This document shows, piece after piece, positions 1-12,700 of a stretch of DNA of 64,000 nucleotides. The notes beneath the pieces were generated by a model that was not told where the DNA came from, ran no database searches, and saw only the letters and a program-made list of their open reading frames with translations. The first letter of the stretch is position 1, and each line of letters opens with the position of its first letter. Position numbers and translations under genes: made by a program. The DNA is from Coprinus comatus (lineage: Eukaryota > Basidiomycota > Agaricomycetes > Agaricales > Agaricaceae). The stretch is from contig JAWPGT010000011.1 in assembly GCA_034638255.1 (NCBI GenBank), positions 496,001 through 560,000 on the forward strand, given 5' to 3'.

Positions 1-182
1 AATCCTATCATAAACGAGCTTGTAAGTTACCTTCCATTACGTCTTTCAATATCAGTGTTTGATATGAATGTTAGGTAGAGGAAACATCGAGAAGTGTATT
101 AAAAGGAGAATTCACTCGTGTCCTGCATATCCGCAATAGCTTTTTTGCTGAAAAGCTCATCTTTTCAACTCTCTTGTGTCAG

Positions 183-595
183 GACGACCTTTCTCCGTCT
201 CTGGTGGCTTTCTATGAGATGCGGGGAGGTGAATGTCAATATGGCTGTGAAAAGGCGCAGGGCGCAGCAGACTATATCCGGTCGTTTGCCAAACATCATA
301 GACTGGCTATTGATTTTGCATCCTTGCTTTCTGCATTCCCATATCCACAGAAGGAAGAAGAAGATCATTCCTCTTCGTTGAGTTCTTCGCCTTCGAACAC
401 TATGTTGGATTCATCACCACTTTCCTCAAGCTTCGGAGTGCGCAAGAGAGCGTTGTCAGAAGCTGAGTATAAAGATTGGCAGGATAGGTAAGCTTAAACG
501 TTTGCCGCTGTTTCAAATTAACTGATGGTGCCTTGCTAAATAGATGGGTATTTCAAACAAACCGTCGGGCTACTCGTCATTTTCGGGATCTATAG
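183..595 (+). CDS. 3' end of an unrecognised gene
   Basis: I do not recognise this protein. A coding exon seems to begin after a TGTGTCAG acceptor at 180-182 and runs to 487. A GTAAGC donor at 488 and an AAATAG acceptor at 541-543 remove a 56-nt intron, and the frame then continues for 16 residues to a TAG at 593-595. The visible tail is about 118 residues with a Cys-containing segment (GGECQYGC), a serine-rich stretch and a basic C-terminus (NRRATRHFRDL). Further exons lie upstream and probably beyond the window edge. The splice phase is consistent (2+1), which is the main support. No function is proposed. Confidence 0.45.
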
Positions 596-808
596 ATATT
601 TAGAGCATCTGTAGTTGCTCATTTTATGGTTTATGATTACTTACGATGGACTTTCGAGTAAATATTACCCTTTTAGTTGTACATAATCAATTAGTCTAAA
701 TCAGTGCGTTAGTGCACCAAAAAAGCGAGTGAGACAGCGTGACAATTGGCGTACAAAACGCGTTACGGTAGCTTGACACGTGACTACGTTGACACCGTTT
801 TGCGCGTC

Positions 809-817
809 TATAAAAAG
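809..817 (+). promoter_or_regulatory. TATA-like box
   Basis: TATAAAAAG lies about 40 bases upstream of the ATG at 851. It is a plausible core promoter for the following gene. If it is used, the 5' untranslated region would be very short. Confidence 0.3.
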
Positions 818-850
818 ATCATAATCCGGTTCAACTTGCCCACCCACTTT

Positions 851-2495
851 ATGGCTCCTAAACGACCTCTCGATTCGCTCTCTACGCCTCTGGACAACAG
901 GATACGCAAACGGCGCCATGTATCTACCTCTCTGCCTTCTACTCCAGCAAGGACTCAGTTCCTCCTCGCTACACCCCTCAAAACTCCAAGACCTCATACA
1001 CCTTACCCTGTCAAACCATCTGACTCTCCAAGTAATCCTTTTGGGAGAAAAAGAGTGCAGGAACTAAGGCGATCGCTCCCCCCAATCTCCTCGTTCTCAA
1101 AACATCTGCCTCTGCGATTCCAGTTCATTCGTCGAGATATAAACCCCAGGCAAGGCGGCGTCTTTCGGGTGGTCCAAGTACCCTTGAATTATACCTTCAC
1201 CCATCTGCGGTGTCTCATTGCATTTTTGTTTAATGGACTGTGTCCGGATGCCAATGATGAACATGTGTTCGAGGCGAAGAAGGATGTGACGTTGTACAGC
1301 CAGCTGTATAAACCTGGTCAGGTCAAGTCGGGCCAAACGTGGGCCAAAATGTCTAGTTCGAAAAACCCCTATCGGTATCGTCTTGGTTATTTTGAGGACG
1401 AAGAAAACCAAGGAGAGGAGGAAGATCAACTAAACTCGAACTCGGAGGATGAACAAGATGAGAAAGAACCGAGTGAAACAGAAGAGTGCGACTGGAAATG
1501 GGAAGACGAGGAAGAGTTTACTGTAGGCCATGTTTGGCCCAAGGGACCGGATCTCAGCAGTGCCATTGTCTATGTACGTCCTTTTTATGATCTCTTGCGT
1601 CAAATATCACTAATATCGATTCCAGCATCATTCCAGGTCAACTCAGATACATATCTCAATCAATCAGACGGAAATACCCTCACGGAAAGGCAAATCAAAT
1701 ACACCTTACGTTTTCTCAGGTCGAGGTCGTATATGGCTTTCTCCACCTCCCCTTCCCCGACCTATCTTCTCTATTCCTGCCAAAAATGTTGCTTCACCTG
1801 ACAGCAAAGAACGGAAAACTTCGCCAGAGGTTATAAATCTCGTCGACGAAGATGCTGAAGGCGATACTGATATAGAAGAAGTGTCAAGGGACGATGACCC
1901 GACATTTGAGGTAGATCCTAGTGACTGGAATGAACCCAGAGATGTGTTTGGAAAATTCTTCACTCGGTATATGGGTCAAGTCTCTACGAAAATGTCATCA
2001 TCATTCAATAATCCCGACACCGCAGACAGCTTTGATCACGATGCCGAGTATTACAGCGAAGGAGATACTTTGACATACATCTCTACACCTGGGCTTACAC
2101 GTTCTTCATCTGTGCCTACCTCTCCAATGGCTTTATCATCCCCGACGCGAGATCTGTCCCGCAATTCCGTCAATATTGTGGACACTGATGTAAGCGACGA
2201 AGAGGACACGTATGATGATGCCTACATCACTCTTTCACTACCAGCATTAACACCTTTCCCACCTAAAGCAAGACCCATACGAAAACGTATGGAAAGGATT
2301 GCGAAGCGAATGCAAAAGTTGAAAAATGGGAAATGGCTGTGTGCTCGTGATGAAAGACCGAGTGATGCAGAGGATGAGAAAGATGAATTGGAGGAAGCTA
2401 TAAAAGTAACCGGTTCAAAGAGTAAAGGTTGGACTACAGAGGGTCTGGATGAGGATGAGAATTGGGATCCATTTGGTGACGAGATTGAACTTTGA
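851..2495 (+). CDS. acidic protein with pRiA4b ORF-3-like N-terminus, two exons
   Basis: Exon 1 is 851-1573 and exon 2 is 1626-2495, joined in phase 0 across a GTACGT...TTCCAG intron of 52 nt, giving about 530 residues. After a basic Ser/Pro-rich leader, residues ~90-170 contain FQFIRRDINP, VVQVPLNYTFTHLRCLIAFLF and EHVFE; the segment just after the splice reads IVYHHSRSTQIHISI. This pattern resembles the pRiA4b ORF-3 fold family (paired strands, LHEVI-like helix), but the match is weak and by eye. Residues ~200-240 and the C-terminal third are very acidic (Glu/Asp runs), followed by a basic segment (RPIRKRMERIAKRMQKLKNGKW). The composition suggests a nuclear protein, which is inference. The start at 851 is the first ATG in frame after the TATA-like box. 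Confidence 0.7.
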
Positions 2496-3199
2496 ATTTC
2501 ATCTCTTTCAATCTTTTCTTCTCTCAATTCTGGGTAGGGGTTTCTTTTCTTTTCTTTTTCGTTCATTCATCACTTGTCTATTTATTTTTATTCGTTCTGT
2601 GGTTTATTGTCTATCTACAACATTCTCGACATAAGTTATTCAGTGCTCTACTACACTCCGCGATACCTACTACTTACTATCCACACATCATTATCATCAT
2701 CATCACAACGGTTTCCTACTACATCACATTGGCATTACTCCATGTTCGAAATCAAAACTAAATTGTATCAAATACTGTGTTTCTCAATCCATATACATTA
2801 CCAACAACTTGAAGACGTGTGTACGCTATCTCAGTGTCCATTTTTTTGATCTTCACGGATATGATGAAAACAAGTCTGACTCCAGCTCAACACAGTACAT
2901 ATGGATTCTTCAAATACAAGCAGCAGCCCATGATTATAACAATGATGCATCTGGGAAACCGTTCGTTTGTCCACTACAAATGGGACTGAGGGCTGTGTGG
3001 TGACTGCTCCGAATGCTACTGAGGAGGAGAGAAGAGAGAGAGAGAAGGGTGCTTGAGAAAAGAGGAGACAACTTCAGCTATTCAAGAAAATTCTGAAAAC
3101 AGACGCCGATCTCCCAAGTGGTATCTCACTTGCACCGCATGCGCAGTTCGTACATACATGAATTATTAACGTTCGTGTGTCTACCTGCCGATTTCAATA
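2496..3199. other. spacer between convergent genes
   Basis: No gene is seen. The spacer holds the 3' flanks of two converging genes: T-rich sequence after 2500, (ATC)-type repeats near 2690-2705, and a short GA-rich run near 3022-3045. Confidence 0.5.
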
Positions 3200-4902
3200 T
3201 CACGATGCTTTGACTATTACCTTAACAGCTTCTTTACTATTCATCTTATCCAAAGCTTTCTGAAAATCTTTAATGGGGAAAACGTCTGTTACCTTTTTTT
3301 TGTGGTTACTTGCGTGAGTTTTCATTCGGTTAGAGACTTGAGAAGTCAAACTCACAATTCCTTTCAGGTTGATCTTACCACTGTCCAAATATGCGAGCGC
3401 ACGGGGGAAGCAATTAGCCTGGGCGAAAGAACCAATAATCTAAGATAGGATGTGTATGTGAGTTTATCGCCAAGATGAAAATAATCTATAGCAAAACGCA
3501 AGCTTACTCTAATTTCATCGCTAAATATCTTGGAAGGTGACCAATGAACTAACGCATCATTGGCGTAAACTCCGTAGATCAAGAGTGTTCCACCACGCCT
3601 CACATAACTGATAGCGTCAGTTGCAACCTTCTCGGATCCAGTTGCTTCTACCTGGATGTTCTCGGTTTAAGAACCATGTTATATTTTAGGATAAGCGAAT
3701 GAGAGTCATACCACGACGTCAAAACCATATGGATAGTCGTTCTTAATCTGTTCCCACTGAGATTCGGGTTGGTCTCTGTCTAGTTCAATTATAACATCAC
3801 CAGCGCTGATGTCTTTAGCAACTTGAGTCTTAATTCCTTTGTTAGCTGCAATAACGACTTTGGAAGCTCCATTGAGCTTAAGAAGTTGTGCTAAAACCAG
3901 ACCTAAAGTAACCCGTGCGATGGAAATTAGAAGTCAGGCCCATTAGGAAGATGTATTGATAACACGAACCAGTAGGTCCTGCGCCAATTACTAATGCCTC
4001 TACTCCCACAGGCGGATTTAATTTATCCATGCCATGGACAGCGCATGCAGCTGGTTCAACAAGTGTGGCATCTTGATCTGAAATATTGTAGAATTTGAAT
4101 ATCTTGTGGCTTGGACTGTGTGAAATGAGTAGAAGAATGGTTAACCCATATTTACATGTGAACATTAAAATTTTTAAGATATCGAGATCGGTAGTCTCAG
4201 AGGTATGAGCTTTTTTTTGGGAGCGAATTTAAATGCTTACCAAATGACGTATTCGGCAAATCCGCCGGCCATTGTTACACCTAGACCTCGGAAGTCTTCA
4301 CACATGAGGTTTTGTCCGCGGACACAGAAGAAACAACGTCCACATTCCTTTGGTTTGTACAGTTTGCGTAAACTTTGGTCAGAAGCACGAAATACACAAG
4401 GAACAACGCCACACACGAGAAAAGTTGGATCTATAACAATCCGGTCACCCACAGACACATTCTTAACATCTGAGCCAATTTCGGTGATGACACCAACGAT
4501 TTCGTGACCTGGGATGAGCTGGCCCAACAGATTTGTGAGCGATTATTGGGCCATGTAATATGTTCTCTTCTTACCGGGAACTGGCCTTTAAAATCACCCT
4601 AAGGCAATAGATTTCAGAATCCAAGGACCATGGTAAAGTAGTTCATTACCGCAGCTAAGTGTTGGTCCGTTCCACAGACACCGCAATAGGTCACTAGTAG
4701 TTCAAAATGTGAGCAACTTAAATCTGTATCTACATACATCATTTGTTACCTTTTACAAGAACCTGATGACTGTCGGTAACTGTTGGAATCTCGGTCTTGA
4801 TAATTTCGAGTTGGCGGGGCTATTTGATCGAGTCACCATGCAACCTTTGTAATACTCAAGAATGCGTCAAAAACGTACGGCATGCCACAGAGCAGCTTCC
4901 AT
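3200..4902 (-). CDS. zinc-dependent medium-chain polyol/alcohol dehydrogenase (copy 1)
   Basis: This is a medium-chain dehydrogenase that would oxidise or reduce an alcohol or polyol with NAD(P). Hand-splicing about nine short introns gives a full protein of roughly 350 residues. The N-terminus is [14 protein letters not shown]. The catalytic-zinc region is [12 protein letters not shown] followed by LIPGHE; the structural-zinc cysteines are in [17 protein letters not shown]; the Rossmann glycine motif is VIGAGPTG; the C-terminus is [19 protein letters not shown]. All expected cysteines and the GHE motif are present, so the enzyme looks intact. Fungal relatives include D-arabinitol and sorbitol dehydrogenases, but substrate cannot be read from sequence. 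A close paralogue lies at 24275-25887 on the same strand. One intron boundary (near 4330-4400) is uncertain because the unspliced frame is also open. Confidence 0.85.
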
Positions 4903-7900
4903 GTCCGAGAGAGAGGGAGAGAGAGAATGAGAGGGAGAGAGAATTGAAGGACTTAGTTCATTAATTAACCCCGCTACATTTCTAGGGAAGTCAGTGCAAC
5001 CCGGCGGCCCGGAATATAAGTATATCGAGTTAGAATCTCCGTGATTTGTGGGGTTATCGATGGATAGTATAAGTGTGGGTGTGAAAGGCTTATCTGCTCA
5101 AAGGAGTGGTTAATTATGGACCTCGCTTGCGGTTTATTGGCGGAGTGTTCACGGCAGAAAAAATTGCCGATCTACTACGTCATTTGACTTTATGCAAAAC
5201 TTGTAACCAAACAGACGCCAGGCAGCAGCCATGTTCCTATCCAGCCCTTAGGAGATTTTGGCTTCGACATGCGCAGATGACCGTCGTACAGTAGCAGTAC
5301 AACTATTAATTACGTCATCACCGAGGGGCAAACTTTGACCTACCCGATTGACTAAATAGGAGGGTAGGGTGATTCACGCAAAGTGCATTTCTTATTTTAC
5401 TGCTGGGAGATCACAAATAAAAAGCAGGTGTTACAGTGTTGAACAGCAGTAGACATATTGAAGTAGCAGGAGTCACTTCAATTGAATATACCATCATCCA
5501 TGACGTTGCATAAATGGGTTGTTAACTCGTAGGTTTCTTTTAAATCCTCCTATGTTCCCCAATGTGCGTCGAGCTGGCCCAATAAGTGATCATATAGGCA
5601 TTTTCTCTCTGCGGCAACTATATGATGAGCCTCCCTAAGCTTCATCACCAATAATATGGCCTGTAATCCGCTGATGTCGTGATCTGATAAGTGTTTCCAT
5701 GAGTGTTTTACAAGATCATGCCAATATTTATTACTCGCCGATCCCTTGTACTTCATAAAACAGGCTCCAAAGTGTTTCTTCGATAAAATTAAGTGCCTCG
5801 ACTGCGTCGGACTCGGGATCATAACTTGAAATTGGCGGTTTCCAAAACCTATCGCTTCCTTGCTGTGAGTCCAGCGGCATATTGTTCAACAAGGGTTGGG
5901 TATGGCACAGGTGAGCAAAGTGTAATTATAATAACTTACTCCCCTACTGAGTGTGGGATTGAAAGACGGAAACAAGAGAATGTGTAGAGATTGGGGCTCT
6001 AAAATACTGTTAAGTCATTGTACATTTATGTATTCCGGAAGACCACATTTGATAATAACGAAGTTTAGGATTCTATTCCTAATAAGGGCGATACTTGGCC
6101 TAACAACCTTTGTTGTACAATTTTATGACATATTAAACGGTAGGGCCGTATTGCAACAGGCTAATTGTATTTCGCAATTGTAAGTTAAAGCACCCTACAC
6201 CCACACCACAGTGATTGCGCAGCTTCGATTAGCATTAACTTTGATAATAGTAGTAGCCAATTTTGGATTCTACTCCTGCGCAGACTCAATTCAATTGTGG
6301 TAGTTTTACATACATTTGCCACAACAACGTAATAGATCATACTTCTGAGCATTAATATTGAGGCGCTAGACCCTGTTCCGGTATTGTATGCGAATACAAC
6401 TTGCCACTCCCCCATTATTATCAAGGATGATCGATGTCGGATGAACACGAGTCATTCACACAATGTGTGGATGTGAGTGTGATATGTATTAGTTCGGACC
6501 GGTTTCAAAAACTGCTGCTAGTATTAGAATAAGATGACGTTCGAGAGTAAAAAGTGGGATTGGGGTAAACGAGTGGGGATCTACAATCAAGTATCTACAG
6601 TATTTATACTAGATAGATGTCTAGTAGAATATAGGTCTAGTATTATTTATCAAATAAAGGGGTCATAAAGCGTGTCCGTGTTGGGTGTCCTAAATTGGAC
6701 ATGAAAGTATTTGACAATTAACAAAGAAATCCGTGTCCAGTGACTCGGATTCCAACAACTAACACCTTGGTGCAACTTCGGTGAGGGACATTTTAAGCCC
6801 GAAGTCGTTGCGTTTTTTGAACGATAACTTAAAGATAAAAAAAGTTAATGCTACCAACCGCGTGTTGTTCGTAGGTCACTTGAGACCACATTTCCCGGCA
6901 AAGTCACAATTGGTAGGAGACCGATCGTGTTTGGTCACTCCTGGCCCGTGATCGAGTGTCGATAACTATATACTGCTCTCGACCAATACTCGAAATGATT
7001 AATGATCAAGTGCCCACTTATGATCCGAATCATTTACCAGGACACTATAGAGGACAGATTCAATCTCACGGATGCTTGGGGTGGGTGGGACATAAAAAGC
7101 TCTTGAACTACATATTTAATGATAAGGCCGTTGAATTCGGGACCCACGCAACTTGCGAGACAATAGATCACATTCGTAATGCGAATTGACTTCACATGGT
7201 GATTGATCATGATGTCCAATGTATTAACCTCTCCTCATGCTGTTTTCTCCCACCAACGCCAGAAATCACAGTTGCGATATCGATGTTAGTATATACATGT
7301 ACTCCACTTTCACTAGAGGAAGAAACTCACTTCGCTTATGATCAGTGGTTAACAGATTGAAAATCAATCAAGTACTACATATATATGATCACTTTTAAGA
7401 TTTTCTCACTCACGGAGGCCGTAGTGACCATTTGAAACCATTGAAATAACGCATTTCAATTATGCAACGCTAACTGATCTATCAAATATTCAAAAGAGAA
7501 AAAGATATCAGAAAACTGGAGTGATCTGTATTGAACAGAATCGTCATTTATATTGATTGATGCACCCCTTGTTTTAATAAACCGGCAATCATTGACCTAA
7601 AATTAGTGCATCATCAAGTGAATGATCCGTTCTTCGGCAGAAAACTATTTTTAACTAAATTAAGTCCCCACATCCGTGTGGTCTCCTTGTCAAACGTCAA
7701 GATTTCTCGGTCTCATGAGCAAATGATTTCGATCCGTATTATGAGGGACACATGTGGAATGAATTTGTGGCAGATATAATTGTGAGGGTTTTTTGTTTTG
7801 TTTTGGACTATGATTGTTAAGGTTAGAATGGAAACAAGTTCTTATATCAATGAATGATCTTTATCATTATGATGTTTCTGAAGATGCTGTGAGCTTCCTG

Positions 7901-8230
7901 TTGTGATATATGATATTTTATCAGCTCTTGCTATTGGCTACTTTTACATCCGAAGGTATATTAACATGATTTCCGATGAATAGGATATCAGATTGGTGTA
8001 TATATCTTGATGGAATTGCGTGAATACCTGTGTCTTTGATGCGCTGACTAGTAAACGTGTAGTATAGAAGTTGTAGTCTTAGGAGCCTTCTAGGCGGTGC
8101 ATATATAATAAGGAGGATTGTGCGTCAAAATAAAGGGACCTCCGTAGCTAAGTCGCCCACCACTGTCAACTGTCGACTTCCCTATATCGTTCTTTTGCTT
8201 CCAGTTTCTGCACCTACCTCTTTAGTGACC
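4903..8230. other. 3.3-kb gene-poor stretch
   Basis: No protein family, RNA gene or complete repeat unit is recognised. Open frames are short (under 91 codons) and show no motifs. Near 4908-4945 there is an interrupted GA/GGGAGA run just upstream of the dehydrogenase start. The remainder is moderately AT-rich with many stops on both strands. It could be decayed transposon sequence, but nothing diagnostic was seen. Confidence 0.4.
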
Positions 8231-9626
8231 ATGGATGCATACAGTACTGTGATAGGAAACGTTACTCAGACTCTGGCGAGAAACCAGGGTGTCAATACTA
8301 CTAGTATTCATCGTAGTTTGTGAGCCTATGCATCGTTGTATTAGTGACTCTGTAACTGATATGAAACATAACTGCATGCAGCATTTATGCTATTGTACGC
8401 CTCTTTCGCTACATTGGGAATTGGTAGTGGTGTTAAAGTTCTAATCCTGATTAGATTATCGGTTTTATGCTGAACTGGTGCCTTCTCGGCATTCTTTGTG
8501 CACAAATATGTATGTTCATCCTCACCCTACACAAGGACCTTTGTTTGTCAATAAACGGCTGAAAAGTCTGATACAGGGAATTATCATTTGAAGTTCCCTA
8601 CCGATAAGAAATTCCTGAAGATATTTGTATTTTTCATTTTGGCTTTGGAGGTGGTACAAACGGCATTACCGACATTGGATGCCCACACGATGTTTATGAA
8701 TCATGAAAAGGGTTATGTACGAATTCAATCGTCCGACCTTGGGATGTTGTGGTTTTCTATTCCTATCGTCGGTGGAATTAGTGAGTCTCGTTGAACCCCT
8801 GGTGTTAGATAATGAGAGACTAACGGTTAGGTATAGTTGGAGCTATAGGTCAATACTTTTTCGCCTACAGAATCTATATCCTTTCCTCGAATATCGTTTT
8901 GCCTGGAATTGTGGCTGCAGTAAGTTTGTTATCAAAGCCTCCTATTATCCAAGCGAGTGCTTATACGAGATTTAAGGTTTCGACCTTGGGGTTTGGTGCT
9001 GCGATGTACCTTGGAATTAAGCTTCATATCAAGCATAATTTGGCTTTGGTTTTGAAAGCAAAAGATCTACGGACAAGCTGTATAGTAAGCCTTTTCAATT
9101 CCAATCAAGCACCGACGCTTAGCTTGAAATAGTTATGGGGAACCTCGAGCGCAGTATGCGATCTCATTATTGTTATCTGCATGGTATATTATGTGAGTTA
9201 CACTTCCATATTGAGCTTACCGCAACAATTTCAACATGTCAATTTCCAGCTGCGCCGCAGGAAGACTGGATGGACCCAAACCACACGCACACTGATGAAA
9301 CTTATCCGACTGACGATCGAAACGGGATTGATTACAGGTATATGGGCACTTCCTCATGATTTTTCCTTCTAATACTAGTTTCTTCTACGTCTATAGCTAC
9401 CGCAGCAATCCTTTCTACGATCCTGTTCACGGGTTTCCGAGCCAAACCATTGGTCTTTCCTTATTTCATTGTCCCAGCCACCCTAATCAGTAAATTATAT
9501 TCCGTAACAATGCTTGCGGTCCTCAATAGTCGCTCGAGTTCTAATTCCAATGCATCGGTGGCATTAGGAATATCACTAGAGACGAAAGTAGATAACATTA
9601 CTGTAGAAGGCGTGGGAAAGTGTTAA
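8231..9626 (+). CDS. DUF6534-type multi-pass membrane protein
   Basis: Eight exons (8231-8319, 8382-8394, 8455-8509, 8577-8780, 8831-9084, 9133-9192, 9250-9337, 9397-9626) join without frame breaks to give 330 residues. Membrane segments are evident: IIGFMLNWCLLGILCAQI, FVFFILALEVVQTALPTL, a segment around GGISIVGAIGQYFFAYRIYIL, VSTLGFGAAMYLGI, DLIIVICMVYYL, and two near TIETGLIT and ILSTILFTGF. The order and the family-like stretch LRRRKTGWTQTTRTLMKLIRLTIETGLIT, followed by a C-terminal LNSR, fit the DUF6534 family, which is expanded in Basidiomycota and has no established function. The second exon is only 13 nt but is required for frame. A plasma-membrane or internal membrane location is inferred. 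Confidence 0.8.
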
Positions 9627-9703
9627 TTGACGTAATAATGGAAATGATGTGTCCGAATCTTTAACCCAAACTCAACCCCTCAAATCCCTCTTATCCCTGG
9701 TTC

Positions 9704-12700
9704 ATGCCAAAACCAAAGGGTCCAACTCCTCAGGAACTTTATTGGGCTAAGAAAGAGGCTCAAGAAGCATATTTACCGCCCGGGCTTATCAATCATGGGA
9801 ATACTTGTTTTATGAATTCAGTTCTACAAGGCGTACGTCTCAGATTTTTTGCATCTACAACGAACAATATTACAATCAAATAATAACCCAAGTCCTTGTT
9901 TTTTGGCGTTTTATTTTTCTTTCTTATATCTGTTGCGCGTTTCTCTTGCCTCCTATACGGTATACCACCGACCTTTGAACTTTGAATGATTGGTCGAATT
10001 TCAAACAGCTTATGGCGACTAGACTATTATCGGATATGGTTCAATTCAATGAAATACCAGAATCTTCACAAGCGCTTTCGACTACGCGATTAAGTTCAAA
10101 GCGGTCTCCTCAACTTACGAATGGTCATGGAAGAGGTGGTGAATATGAGAAGGAGAGGATTGATATGCCGATTGGTGACAAGTTTACTGATATTATGTAT
10201 CGTGCTTGGGGGATTCAATCGAATCGTAGAAGGGAGAATATCAGTCCAAAGTATGTTATTCGCCTATTTCTTTTTGAATTTGTTCGATTTTGACTGTATG
10301 GCGTGGTCTTTTTTTGATTGTTATAGAGATCTGTTGGCTGCTGTTGGAAGAAAATATGATCAATTCCTCGATTTTGCACAGCAAGATGCGCATGAGTTTT
10401 TACGAATTTTATTGGATGCTATGCGTATGGAAGAGCAGGATGTATGTTCCCTAAATCACCCCTTCATTTTCACTTTTGTTAACCATCTACACGTATAGGT
10501 GATTAAACTCCGTCAACCACAAGCACTTAAACCCAAGAAACGGCGTACACTTCCTCCCGCTATACCTACATCGCCTGGTACCACTATTAGCCCTGCATCC
10601 CTCCCACAAGATGAAGATACCCTCATGTCCTTTTCCGATATGGTGTTTGGAGGCAAACTCACGTCGATTCTTATTTGTCAGAAATGCAAACATATTTCTC
10701 GGACATATGAAGACTTTAATGACATTTCGCTTTCACTCAAACCTGAAGATTATCAGACTGGTAAAAAGAGGGATAGGTTTAAGAACTTTGCAAAGAAGTT
10801 GGCAGCGTTTCCGATCTCAAGTCATTCAAATAATGCTACTTCTGAGAATGTGAAAGAGAAAGGGAAGGAGAGGGAGAAGGAGAAGGAGAAAGAGAAGAAG
10901 GGAGATCCAAATTTGAAACCAATGGAAGCGGAAAGTGCGAGTGGGTTTTTGGCAGCTGGATTAACGCCTGGAGGAGTAGGAATGCAAATTCAAAGATCTA
11001 GTAGTGTTCCTCCGAGTCCTAGGGAACGTCAAGATCCGCAGTTCGCAGAGGCACCTGTACACGTGGTTGTAAAGAGAAGGAGTATGGAGAATTTGCATTC
11101 TTCTGGAAGTATTGCTCATCGAGCGACAACAACCGTGACTACGGAAAGTGAACAGGAGGATGAAGATGCGGTTGTTGTGAACGTTAGTGAGGTATTTCCC
11201 ACCCCTTCAGAGGAGAAACATGTTGATTTTGAAGAACGGATTGATGGGCGGAAGGAGAAGAAGAAGAAAGATTCGGAAGATAGTTGGGCAAAGTTTGGTA
11301 GACGAATCAGTATGTCTGTTGGGTTTGGAAAGAAGGATAAGGACAAGGAGAAAAAGCGGAAGGGATATGGATCCGTTGAACCAATACCAGAGACTCGTAA
11401 GGCAACGGAGATAGAAAGAGAAATCCCACTTACACCTCCATCTGCCTTATTGTCGCCTCCATCGAATTCCCGTCCTCCGTCTAGACCTTCTACTCCTGAT
11501 CAAAATCGGGAACCTATCTTGGTTCAATCACCTATTCCTATAGGTTTGAACTCGTTAACTAGCAACGAGGGTAATTCACAGTCGTATCCCTTTTCTCCAC
11601 CTACAACCCTTCCTTTGTCAACTCCCACTCCTATAACATCTCCACCCTCGTTACCAACACCACCAAATCCTCAAGTTTATCGTTCAAAATCACCTATACC
11701 ATCAAAACAAACACCAGAAGAAGAAGCTTATTTGAGAAGGATATTGGCTGATGTCAGAGTTGTTTCTTCTACTTTTCCTTTTATTTCTTCTTCAGCTACT
11801 ACTGGAACGTCTTCTACTGGTACTGGTATTGGACATAATTCAACTTCGGCGCATACATCGGTATTTGGTGGGATGCTTAAACATCTTCCTCATCATAATA
11901 ACGATCACACCAATTCCAATTCCAATTCCAACCCTAGTACCACAACATCCAATCCTACTTCTCATTCCAATTCCAATTCCAACTCGAATTCACATTCCAA
12001 TTCACACTCCAAATCAGGATTCACGTCGATATTAGATTCACCTTTACATACATTTGGATCTGGGAAAGGAGGAGGAGGAGGGGGAGGAGGATTATGGTTA
12101 CCGCTTGGAGTTAGTCAGTTTAGTGGATTGGAAGAATGTTTAAGGATGTTTACTGCTGTTGAAGTTTTGGATGGAGAGAATATGGTTGGATGTAGGAGGT
12201 GTTGGAAGATTGCTAATGGGATTATTGATGAGGATGATGAAGATGAAGATGAAGATGAAGATGAAGAGGATAATGAGGATGAAGAGGGTGGGGATACGGA
12301 TGAGGATGAGGATGAGGAGGGTGAAGAGGAAGAGGAGGATGTGGTTGAAGTTGAAGTTGAAGTTGATACAAATAAACAATCTCAAACTCAATCCCAATCC
12401 CAATCCCAAAATCAACCTATTATACAAGTAACGCAATCTACACCTGGAGCCTTCGATACAGGTTCTACATCATCATCTATGAATTCAAGAACTAATCTTG
12501 TAAATGTGGATAACAATAAAGATGAAGATGGGGTCGATGTCGATGTTGATGTTGATGTTGATGTTGTTGTCGATCCTACTTCAAGTGGATTAAATGATCC
12601 TGAACCTGGACCTAATTTATATACACTTCCAACATCAATATCAACTCCTGCTATTTCACTTTCTATGGTTACGGATACCAATTCTATTAGTACCAACACA

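Noticed and set aside
5550..5822. 90-codon minus-strand frame in the 5-8 kb gene-poor region
   Set aside because: Considered as a transposase or gene remnant, but no catalytic or DNA-binding motif and no terminal repeats were found.
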